Shown piece after piece: positions 7,662 through 14,199 of a stretch of DNA of 21,929 bases (positions are counted from its first letter, which is position 1; every line of letters begins with the position of its first letter). The DNA lies in NCBI GenBank assembly GCA_015661985.1, contig DQVB01000733.1, positions 1 to 21,929 of the forward strand, read 5' to 3'. The stretch comes from Planctomycetota bacterium (GTDB lineage Bacteria; Planctomycetota; Planctomycetia; Pirellulales; Thermoguttaceae). Under the pieces are notes generated by a model that saw only the letters and a program-made list of their open reading frames with translations, was not told the DNA's origin and did not search any database. Both the position numbers and the translations under genes were made by a program.

Positions 7662-8449
7662 GCTTCGCTCCGTGCCCTGGCCGTGTTCCGGGCAATCAAC
7701 CCGGCGATGTAGCCCCCCTTGAATCCCGCGTCGATGTTGACCACCGTGACGTTGGCCGCGCAGCTGTTGAGCATCCCCAAAAGCGCCGCCAACCCGCCGA
7801 AACTGGCCCCATACCCCACGCTCGTCGGCACGGCGATCACCGGACAAGCGACGTGCCCTCCCACCACACTGGGAAGCGCCCCTTCCATACCCGCCACGAC
7901 GACCACCGCGTCGGCGCTGCGCAACAGGGGCAGGTTGGCCGCCAGCCGGTGGGGGCCGGCCACCCCGACGTCCTGGATCAACTCCACCTCGGCCCCCGTC
8001 CACAACGCCGTTTCGCGGGCCTCCTCGGCCACGGGCAGGTCGCTGGTGCCGGCCGTCACCACAGTCACTCGGCCCACCCGCGTCGGCTCCGCCCCCCGAT
8101 CGTCCGCTGCAGCTTCCACAGGTATACGGAACGTACGGCCGATACGGTTGTACTGCCCAGTGGGGAACTTTGGCCCCAGTTCCGCGGCCTGTTCCGGGCT
8201 CATGCGTGTGGCCAATACGTCGACGCCGTTCTCCCGCAGGGCCCGGAAGATTTTCTCCAAGGCCGCCACGGTCTTGCCCTGCGCAAACACCACTTCGGGA
8301 AAACCGCATCGGCCTGCGCGATCCAGATCCACCTGGGCCTCGCCCACGTCGGCGATCCCCCACGTGCGCAACCGGTGCGCGAACTGCTCGGCGGTCACTT
8401 CGCCCGCCAACAGCTTGGCCGCCAACGCTTCGATCACTGCTCGATCCAT
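7658..8449 (-). CDS. larB: Nickel pincer cofactor biosynthesis protein LarB
   Basis: A 263-aa PurE-like protein. In the known pathway LarB carboxylates and cleaves nicotinic acid adenine dinucleotide to give pyridinium-3,5-biscarboxylic acid mononucleotide, the first step to the nickel pincer cofactor of lactate racemase-type enzymes. Family motifs are present: GTSDLPVAEEA (134-144), DVGVAGPHR (160-168), GMEGALPSVVGG (187-198), VPTSVGYGASFGG (207-219) and NIDAGFKGGY (238-247), within the usual length. LarC, LarE and a LarA-type racemase are not in this window. It is first in the operon and overlaps nnrD by 4 bp. Start ATG 8447-8449: the nearest purine run, AAGGGG, ends only 1 nt before it, so initiation may be weak or leaderless. 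An upstream TATCAT could be a -10 element, but no matching -35 is seen. Confidence 0.93.
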   Translation of the reverse strand: MDRAVIEALAAKLLAGEVTAEQFAHRLRTWGIADVGEAQVDLDRAGRCGFPEVVFAQGKTVAALEKIFRALRENGVDVLATRMSPEQAAELGPKFPTGQYNRIGRTFRIPVEAAADDRGAEPTRVGRVTVVTAGTSDLPVAEEARETALWTGAEVELIQDVGVAGPHRLAANLPLLRSADAVVVVAGMEGALPSVVGGHVACPVIAVPTSVGYGASFGGLAALLGMLNSCAANVTVVNIDAGFKGGYIAGLIARNTARARSEA

Positions 8450-8869
8450 GCCCCTTATGATACCCTACGGCGCTGGCCGATCGTAGCCGCCCGAGCGGGC
8501 CGGTGTGCTGCCGGACAAGTGCCAGACATTGTGGTGGTTCAGGATTGGCCAAAAGTTGTACACACAGGGGGGGCCCGGTCTTCCCCGTCATTCGCCCCCC
8601 CGGGAACCGGTCCGATCCTTTCGACTCCGTGAACGTGACTGGAGAAACCCTGCCAGCCGGACCGGAACCGACGCGGCTTGATTTCGCGGGGCCGGACCTC
8701 TTCGGCCCACCTCATGCCCGCCGCCATGGGGGGCCCGCCGCTTTGCGGCCTTTGCCGGCCAGCGTCCACCGGGCCAACACGCTCCGGGCGTAGGTCGGTA
8801 GCCGCGTCGAGGCCCAGTCTCGTTACGATCTCTGTCGAGGCCGGAGCCGGTTGTCTGGAGAGATCACTT

Positions 8870-9201
8870 TCAGGCGCTGCTGCCTTCGTTGATGGCCGTA
8901 TACAGTACGCTTGCCAGTTCCCTTGCTTGTCGAACCGATGAAGCCAGAACGTGTCGCGTTCGTTGACGGCCGTATACAGTATGCTTGCCAGCCTTGGCCG
9001 CTTTAACTCGAAGTCCGCGATGTCCGTTCCGCCGTCATCCAGTCTGGTTGTTGTCGTCCATTTCGTAAAGCAGGCCCAGGTACGACGTATGGTCCGTACA
9101 TGGTCCGTGCTCTGGAGGATGTCGATGAGCGTGACGTTCCCGTCCGCATCGGGCGTCAGGCCCAGATCGGCTGCCTCGCTTGCAGTCAGGACGCTCAGCA
9201 C
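8870..9201 (-). pseudogene. Frameshifted remnant of a repeat-containing protein
   Basis: From GTG 9199-9201 the frame reads NVTLIDILQSTDHVRTI and later RPRLASILYTAVNERDTFW, then HRFDKQGN, in a plausible coding pattern. About 25 residues on, the same peptide recurs (LASVLYTAINEGSSA, stop 8870-8872) but one base out of frame. The two DNA copies are 74 bp apart instead of 75. Restoring a single base before the second CTGGCAAGC joins both into one reading with a natural stop. As it stands the frame runs on into noncoding DNA to 8539. FDKQGNLAS is loosely like the YD/RHS repeat style (YDxxGNL), but I cannot assign the family. The 5' end is also uncertain: a TGA sits 5 codons upstream and there is no good ribosome binding site. 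Confidence 0.5.
8886..8991. repeat. 32-bp direct repeat, 74-bp period
   Basis: Copies at 8886-8917 and 8960-8991 match at 30 of 32 positions; the differences are T/C at 8893/8967 and C/T at 8908/8982. Both contain the palindrome GTATAC. On the - strand both encode LAS(I/V)LYTA(V/I)NE, so the repeat looks like an internal protein repeat, not a mobile element. Both differences are synonymous or conservative. Confidence 0.8.
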
Positions 9202-9329
9202 GTTGAACTTCGCTCAGGCAATACCGTCAGCCGACCAACGTGTCCGTGGCCTGCGCTATCGGTGTTTCAGGCTTTGGTTCATTTTGGCCCCTTTCCGGGT
9301 GACAAGCTGCCGGAAGCGGTTCGTTCGCA

Positions 9330-9395
9330 GTAACGCCTCAAGGCGGAATGATCGTCCCCGTTTGCCGGCGCCCCCATTCCGCCTCGAGGCGGTAC
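9330..9395. repeat. Long inverted repeat, possible MITE/REP-type element
   Basis: GCCTCAAGGCGGAATG (9335-9350) pairs with CATTCCGCCTCGAGGC (9375-9390) at 15 of 16 positions (the other is a G-T pair site) across a 24-nt GC-rich loop. Pairing extends outward to 9330 and 9395 with one mismatch. Each arm is itself nearly palindromic (GCCTCAAGGC, GCCTCGAGGC). There is no T tract, so it is not a simple terminator. It lies about 290 bp before gltX and may be an interspersed repeat. Confidence 0.65.
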
Positions 9396-9677
9396 TACAA
9401 ACAGAGCAACAGCTTGCTTGGCTCCCAGACTGTCATCCGGTTTTGCACCATGCCGTCGTTCACAACGTTCCGAGGGCTGTGTCGGCTGGGCTCTTGTGCT
9501 ACCGTGGATGCCTGTGCCGGCCTTGCGTACCCATTCCTGGTGCCGCTTGTCCCGCCCGTGGGGGGTGGTCGGCGAGAAAACCTGCCGCTGGTGACAGGGT
9601 CGCCCAGGGGGCCTGGATGGCCGGCGGCCGATACGGTAACGTGACGTTTTTTGGGGCGAAAGGTTTTGCGGCAGGCC

Positions 9678-11237
9678 ATGGTTCGCACGAGATTTGCTCC
9701 CAGTCCTACGGGTTACTTGCACATTGGTGGGGTCCGCACCGCTCTTTTCTGCTGGCTTTTTGCCCGCCGCCATGGAGGGCAATTCATTTTGCGGATCGAC
9801 GACACCGACCGGGATCGGAACGTCGAGGAAGCGTTGCGGCCCATCTTGGAGGGGCTGCGGTGGCTGGGGATCGATTGGGACGAAGGCCCCGAGGTCGGGG
9901 GGCCCCACGCCCCTTATTATCAATCCCGGCGGGTCGATCGTCATCGCACAGCGGTGGAGCGGCTGATCGAAGTCGACGCCGCGTACCGGGACTACGCGAC
10001 GCCGGAGGAGATCCAGGCGGAGCGGGAGGCGGCCCGGCGCGAGGGGCGTCCGTTCGTCTACAGCCGCCGCTGGATGGCTACCACACCCGCCGAGGCGGCT
10101 CGGTTCGAGGCCCAGGGGCGGCGGCCCGTGGTGCGGCTGAAAATGCCTCGCGAGGGGACCCTCGTCGTAGAGGACCTGGTGCGCGGGACCGTCGAGTTCC
10201 AGTGGGCCCAGGAGCAGGACCACGTGATCCAGCGCTCCGACGGCTCGTGTCTGTATCATCTGGCCAGCGCCGTGGACGACCATGATTTCCAGATCACCCA
10301 TGTGATCCGTGCCGAGGAGCATCTTTCCAATACCCCCCGGCAGGTCTTCATCGCCCGGGCCCTGGGGTACCCGCTGCCGCGCTACGCCCATTTGCCGTTG
10401 GTGGCCGAGCCGGGAAGCAGGACAAAACTGAGTAAGCGTAAGCTGGCCAAGTACTTGAGAAACCGGGACTTTGCCCAACTGATGGAGCATGGCCGGCGGA
10501 TCCTTGAGCGTTTGGGGCGCGAGGTGGACCTGGAGACGTTCAATCCCGTGATCGTGGACTTCTATCGCCAGGTGGGCTATCTGCCCGAGGCCCTCCTGAA
10601 TTATCTGGCCCTTTTGGGGTGGTCGCTGGACGATCGCACGGAGCATTTCACCCGTGAGGAGCTGGTACAGCGCTTTTCGCTGGAGAAGGTCAACCGAGCG
10701 CCGGCCAGCTTCGATCCGCAGAAGCTGCGGGCCTTTCAGGTCCGACACATGCTCGCGGTGCCTGTCCAGCGGCGGGTTGAACTAGTGTTGCCTTTTCTGC
10801 AGCAGGCAGGCCTGGTGGGCAGTCCGCCGAGTGCCGAGGAGCGGTTGCGCTTGACCGGCGTGGTGGAGGCGGCGGGGGACCGGATCAAGGTGGCCGGCGA
10901 CATCCTGGAATTCGTCGAGTTTTTCGTTCCTGCCGACCGGCTGCCGTACGACGAGAAAGCCGTGACGAAACGGCTGCGCCAGCCGCCGGAGGCCAAAGGG
11001 CTGGTGAGCAGGTTCCGAGAGGAGCTGGCGACGGCCGAACGGTTCGAGGCGGAGGAGCTGGAGCGGTGCTTGCATGGGTTCGTGGAGCGGGAAGGGATCA
11101 AGGTGGGCCAGATCATCCACGCCCTGCGGGTGGCGATTACGGGTAAGACGGTCGGGTTGGGGATGTTCGAGACGATGGCCATCCTGGGCCGCCAGCAGTG
11201 CCTGGATCGCATCGATCGGGCGTTGGGCCTGGTGTAA
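9678..11237 (+). CDS. gltX: Glutamate--tRNA ligase
   Basis: A 519-aa class Ic aminoacyl-tRNA synthetase that charges tRNA(Glu) with glutamate in the cytosol. RFAPSPTGYLHIGG (5-18) is the HIGH region, HLASAVDDHDF (about 194-204) is typical of the GluRS catalytic domain, and TKLSKRKL (about 249-256) is the KMSKS loop. A helical anticodon-binding region follows to the end. Between KLSKR and the conserved FYRQVGYLPEALLNYLALLGW there is about 38 extra residues (about 255-292) not found in the usual bacterial enzyme, which explains its length above about 470-490. Start: ATG 9678 begins directly at the catalytic fold with GCAGG upstream; the earlier TTG at 9651 adds only a basic stub. It is followed after 43 bp by glnS, probably in one operon. 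Confidence 0.95.
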   Translation: MVRTRFAPSPTGYLHIGGVRTALFCWLFARRHGGQFILRIDDTDRDRNVEEALRPILEGLRWLGIDWDEGPEVGGPHAPYYQSRRVDRHRTAVERLIEVDAAYRDYATPEEIQAEREAARREGRPFVYSRRWMATTPAEAARFEAQGRRPVVRLKMPREGTLVVEDLVRGTVEFQWAQEQDHVIQRSDGSCLYHLASAVDDHDFQITHVIRAEEHLSNTPRQVFIARALGYPLPRYAHLPLVAEPGSRTKLSKRKLAKYLRNRDFAQLMEHGRRILERLGREVDLETFNPVIVDFYRQVGYLPEALLNYLALLGWSLDDRTEHFTREELVQRFSLEKVNRAPASFDPQKLRAFQVRHMLAVPVQRRVELVLPFLQQAGLVGSPPSAEERLRLTGVVEAAGDRIKVAGDILEFVEFFVPADRLPYDEKAVTKRLRQPPEAKGLVSRFREELATAERFEAEELERCLHGFVEREGIKVGQIIHALRVAITGKTVGLGMFETMAILGRQQCLDRIDRALGLV

Positions 11238-11280
11238 GTCGCGCCAGGGCGTCTGGGATTCGTTCTCGACCTGACCCTCC

Positions 11281-12996
11281 ATGACGAAACGTTGCACAAC
11301 CATGAGCGTCAAACGTTCAACACGGCTCGATTTCATCCGTGAGATCATCAACGAGGACAACCGCACGGGCAAGCACGGCGGGCGCGTGCACACGCGGTTC
11401 CCGCCCGAGCCGAATGGGTATTTGCACATCGGCCACGCCAAATCGATCTGCTTGAACTTCGGCATCGCCGAGGAGTACGGCGGACTGTGTAACCTGCGCT
11501 TCGATGACACGAATCCCGTGAAAGAAGAGCAGGAGTACATCGATGCCATCAAGGAGGATGTCCACTGGCTGGGGTTCGATTGGGGCGACCGCGAGTACTA
11601 CGCCTCGGACTACTTCGAACAGCTCTACCAGTGGGCAGTCCAGCTGGTGAAGAAGGGCAAGGCGTACGTCTGCGATCTGACTCCCGAGCAGGTGCGCGAG
11701 TACCGCGGGACGCTGACCGAGCCGGGTCGGGAAAGCCCCTATCGCAACCGGTCCGTGGAAGAGAACCTGGAGCTGCTCGAAGGGATGCGTGCCGGGCGGT
11801 TCCCGGACGGATCTCGCACATTGCGGGCCAAGATCGACATGGCCCATCCCAATCTCAACATGCGCGACCCGGTAATGTACCGCATCCTGCACGCCTGCCA
11901 TCCGCGCACCGGCGACCGCTGGTGCATCTATCCGACTTATGATTTCGCCCACGGCCAGTGCGATTCCATCGAACGGATCACCCATTCGATCTGCACGCTG
12001 GAGTTCGAAAACCATCGCCCCCTGTACGACTGGTTCCTCGACCAGCTGGGCATCTTCCACCCGCAGCAGATTGAATTCGCCCGGCTCAACTTGACGTATA
12101 CGGTATTGAGTAAACGGAAGCTGCTGCGGCTGGTCGAGGAGGGCCACGTACGCGGCTGGGACGACCCTCGCATGCCCACTTTGCGCGGCATGCGTCGCCG
12201 TGGTTACACGCCCCAGGCGATCCGCAATTTTTGCGAGCGGATCGGCGTGGCCAAGTTCAACAGCACCGTGGACATCGACCTGTTGGAGCATTGTCTTCGC
12301 GAGGATCTGAACCGACGGGCCCCGCGGGTGATGGCCGTGCTGCGTCCTTTGCGCGTGGTCATCGATAACTACCCCGAGGGTGGGGTGGAACAGATGGAGG
12401 CGATCAACAACCCCGAGGACCCCGGCGCGGGGACGCGCAAGGTGCCCTTTTCACGCGTGTTGTACATCGAGCGGGATGACTTCCGGGAGGAACCGCCCAA
12501 GCGGTTCTACCGGCTGGCCCCGGGACGCGAAGTGCGATTGCGATACGCTTATTTCGTCACCTGCCGGGAGGTGGTCAAGGACGAGGAGACGGGCGAGGTG
12601 GTCGAGCTCCGGTGCACGTACGACCCGGCCACGCGCGGCGGCGCTGCCCCGGACGGACGGAAGGTGAAAGCGACCCTGCATTGGGTCTCGGCCGCCCATG
12701 CCCTGGAGGCCGAGGTGCGGCTCTACGATCACCTGTTCACCGAGCCTTACCCGGAAGACGTCGGAGAGGGCGGTTTCACCGACTGCCTCAACCCCCGCTC
12801 GCTGGAGGTGATCCCCCGGTGCTGGGTGGAACCCAGCCTGGCCCCGGCGCAGCCCCTGGAGATCTACCAGTTCGAACGGCTGGGCTACTTCTGCGTCGAT
12901 CCGGATTCCACCTGCCAAAAGCTGGTGTTCAACCGCACCGTCACGCTCAAGGACAGGTGGGCCAAGATCGAAAAGGCGGGCAAGGCGAACGTGTAG
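11281..12996 (+). CDS. glnS: Glutamine--tRNA ligase
   Basis: A 571-aa class Ic synthetase that charges tRNA(Gln) directly, which makes the Glu-tRNA(Gln) amidotransferase route dispensable for Gln if this enzyme is complete. RFPPEPNGYLHIGHAKS (39-55) is the HIGH region, LRFDDTNP (72-79) and TYDFAHGQCDSIE (219-231) are GlnRS signatures, and TVLSKRKL (274-281) is the KMSKS loop. The C-terminal half (about 350-571) is the two-barrel anticodon-binding domain, ending in FNRTVTLKDRW. Length matches bacterial GlnRS. Two ATG codons are possible, 11281 and 11302; neither has a good ribosome binding site, and residues MSVKRSTRLDFI from the second fit the family start better. The choice of 11281 is thus uncertain by 7 codons. 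It lies 43 bp after gltX. Confidence 0.96.
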   Translation: MTKRCTTMSVKRSTRLDFIREIINEDNRTGKHGGRVHTRFPPEPNGYLHIGHAKSICLNFGIAEEYGGLCNLRFDDTNPVKEEQEYIDAIKEDVHWLGFDWGDREYYASDYFEQLYQWAVQLVKKGKAYVCDLTPEQVREYRGTLTEPGRESPYRNRSVEENLELLEGMRAGRFPDGSRTLRAKIDMAHPNLNMRDPVMYRILHACHPRTGDRWCIYPTYDFAHGQCDSIERITHSICTLEFENHRPLYDWFLDQLGIFHPQQIEFARLNLTYTVLSKRKLLRLVEEGHVRGWDDPRMPTLRGMRRRGYTPQAIRNFCERIGVAKFNSTVDIDLLEHCLREDLNRRAPRVMAVLRPLRVVIDNYPEGGVEQMEAINNPEDPGAGTRKVPFSRVLYIERDDFREEPPKRFYRLAPGREVRLRYAYFVTCREVVKDEETGEVVELRCTYDPATRGGAAPDGRKVKATLHWVSAAHALEAEVRLYDHLFTEPYPEDVGEGGFTDCLNPRSLEVIPRCWVEPSLAPAQPLEIYQFERLGYFCVDPDSTCQKLVFNRTVTLKDRWAKIEKAGKANV

Positions 12997-13296
12997 CATG
13001 AGGAGGAAGCCCGGCGGGCGCCGCACCGCCGCCGCGGCGCGGTGTTGTGGACGGCGGAACGGGGGCCTGTGTCAGGCCCACCTGCGGCGTCGCACCGCGC
13101 GGTCTGGCCGCGCCGCTGAGCCGTTCGTTACGGTGGATCCCGGATTCCGGCAGGCCGCGGGTGGGCTGCGGTTGCGGGAGGAGCCAGAGGACCGCGAGTC
13201 CCCGTAGCGCGGAGGCCGCGGCGGGAGCGGTTGGATCGCCAAGAGTTCCCCTGTCTGAGTATCTGACTATCTGACTATCTGACAAGGATCGAATCG
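12997..13296. other. GC-rich spacer between glnS and the pfkB-family gene
   Basis: Exactly 300 bp with very high GC. Small frames (for example from ATG 12998) give Arg/Gly-rich products without a usable ribosome binding site and look noncoding. No hairpin with a T tract is seen after glnS, so a Rho-independent terminator is not evident. The last 40 bp carry the 8-bp tandem repeat and the ribosome binding site of the next gene. Confidence 0.55.
13260..13283 (+). repeat. Three perfect tandem copies of TATCTGAC
   Basis: TATCTGAC occurs three times without interruption, preceded by a degenerate copy (TGTCTGAG, 13252-13259). The array ends directly before AAGG (13284-13287), the likely ribosome binding site 9 nt upstream of ATG 13297. 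Copy-number change by slippage would shift any upstream promoter element relative to the gene without altering the AAGG-ATG spacing. Confidence 0.85.
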
Positions 13297-14199
13297 ATGC
13301 CGTTGGTGGTTGTCGGGTCTGTGGCGCTGGATACGATCGAGACGCCGAGTGAACGGCGCGACGAAGTGCTGGGCGGTTCGGCGGTCTATTTTTCTTACGC
13401 CGCCAGCTACTTTACGCCCGTGCGGCTGGTGGCCGCCGTGGGCGACGACTGGCCCGCCGAACACACGGAACTGCTCAAAGCGCGACAGATCGACACGACG
13501 GGCCTCCAGGTGATCCGCGGTGCCAAGACGTTCCGCTGGCACGGCCGCTACGCGGAGAATATGAACGACCGGGAAACCGTCGAGGTCCAGCTGAACGTGA
13601 TGGATCAATTCGATCCGCTCTTACCGGAATCCTACCGGCGCTGCCAGTATCTTTTCCTGGCCAACGGTTCCACGCGGCTCCAGCTGAAGGTGCTGGACCA
13701 GGCGCCCGGCGTGAACCTGGCCGTGGCGGACACGATGGACCTGTGGATCAACACGGAGCGCGAGGAGTTGATGGAGCTGCTGCGTCGCGTCGACGGCCTG
13801 GTACTCAACGACAGCGAAGCAAAGCTGCTCACAGGCGAAACGAACCTCGTGCGGGCCGGCCATCACGTCCGCCGAATGGGGCCTTCGTTCGTGGTGATCA
13901 AGAAAGGCGAGCACGGGGCAATGTTCTTCAGCAGGCACGAGACGTACGTCTTGCCGGCTTACCCGACAGAGCGGGTGGTTGATCCCACGGGTGCCGGGGA
14001 CAGTTTCGCCGGCGGGATGATGGGGTACTTGGCCGAAGAGGGCAATTTCGAGCCCACGACGCTCAAGAAGGCCATGGCCTACGGCATCCTGGTGGCCAGT
14101 TTCACGGTGGAGCAGTTCAGCGTGGAAGGCCTCCAACGGACCGACCGCGACGCCCTGGAGCGCCGCATGCGCGAGTACCAGCAGATGCTGACTTTCTAG
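13297..14199 (+). CDS. PfkB-family carbohydrate kinase
   Basis: A 300-aa ribokinase-like kinase, cytosolic. It starts with the family beta strand PLVVVGSVALDTI. GGSAVYFSYAAS (26-37) is the N-terminal sugar-binding signature, NDSEAKLLTG (171-180) matches the conserved NxxE region, IKKGEHGAMF (201-210) and the C-terminal signature VDPTGAGDSFAGG (228-240) give the anion hole and catalytic base Asp235. All are intact, so phosphoryl transfer is expected. The substrate cannot be told from sequence; nucleosides, fructose or a modified sugar are all possible in this family. ATG 13297 has AAGG 9 nt upstream, just behind an 8-bp tandem repeat. Its stop TAG (14197-14199) shares the palindrome CTAG with the stop of the convergent gene. 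Confidence 0.92.
   Translation: MPLVVVGSVALDTIETPSERRDEVLGGSAVYFSYAASYFTPVRLVAAVGDDWPAEHTELLKARQIDTTGLQVIRGAKTFRWHGRYAENMNDRETVEVQLNVMDQFDPLLPESYRRCQYLFLANGSTRLQLKVLDQAPGVNLAVADTMDLWINTEREELMELLRRVDGLVLNDSEAKLLTGETNLVRAGHHVRRMGPSFVVIKKGEHGAMFFSRHETYVLPAYPTERVVDPTGAGDSFAGGMMGYLAEEGNFEPTTLKKAMAYGILVASFTVEQFSVEGLQRTDRDALERRMREYQQMLTF

Larger units (their letters stand above)
8450..9677. other. Gene-poor region with degenerate coding DNA and repeats
   Basis: About 1.2 kb between divergent larB and gltX. It contains a frameshifted gene remnant on the - strand (8870-9201), a 32-bp direct repeat (8886-8991) inside that remnant, and a long inverted repeat (9330-9395). The rest, 8450-8869 and 9396-9677, shows no gene I can support and no clear promoter. 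Long + frames across it have compositions typical of antisense or noncoding GC-rich DNA. Confidence 0.6.

Noticed and set aside
7662..8591. Long N-terminal extension of nnrD
   Set aside because: It is an antiphase reading of larB, rich in Gly/Arg; the ATG overlapping the larB stop is the natural start.
8886..8991. CRISPR-like repeat pair
   Set aside because: Only two copies, with a spacer that is part of the same coding remnant; both copies encode the same peptide.
8951..10285. 444-residue + strand frame into gltX
   Set aside because: Its second half is out of frame with the true gltX, and its first half is antisense to the gene remnant.
9279..10748. 489-residue - strand frame opposite gltX
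   Set aside because: Shadow of gltX; no family motifs.
12998..13207. 69-residue Arg-rich frame after glnS
   Set aside because: No good ribosome binding site and composition that follows from GC-rich noncoding DNA.
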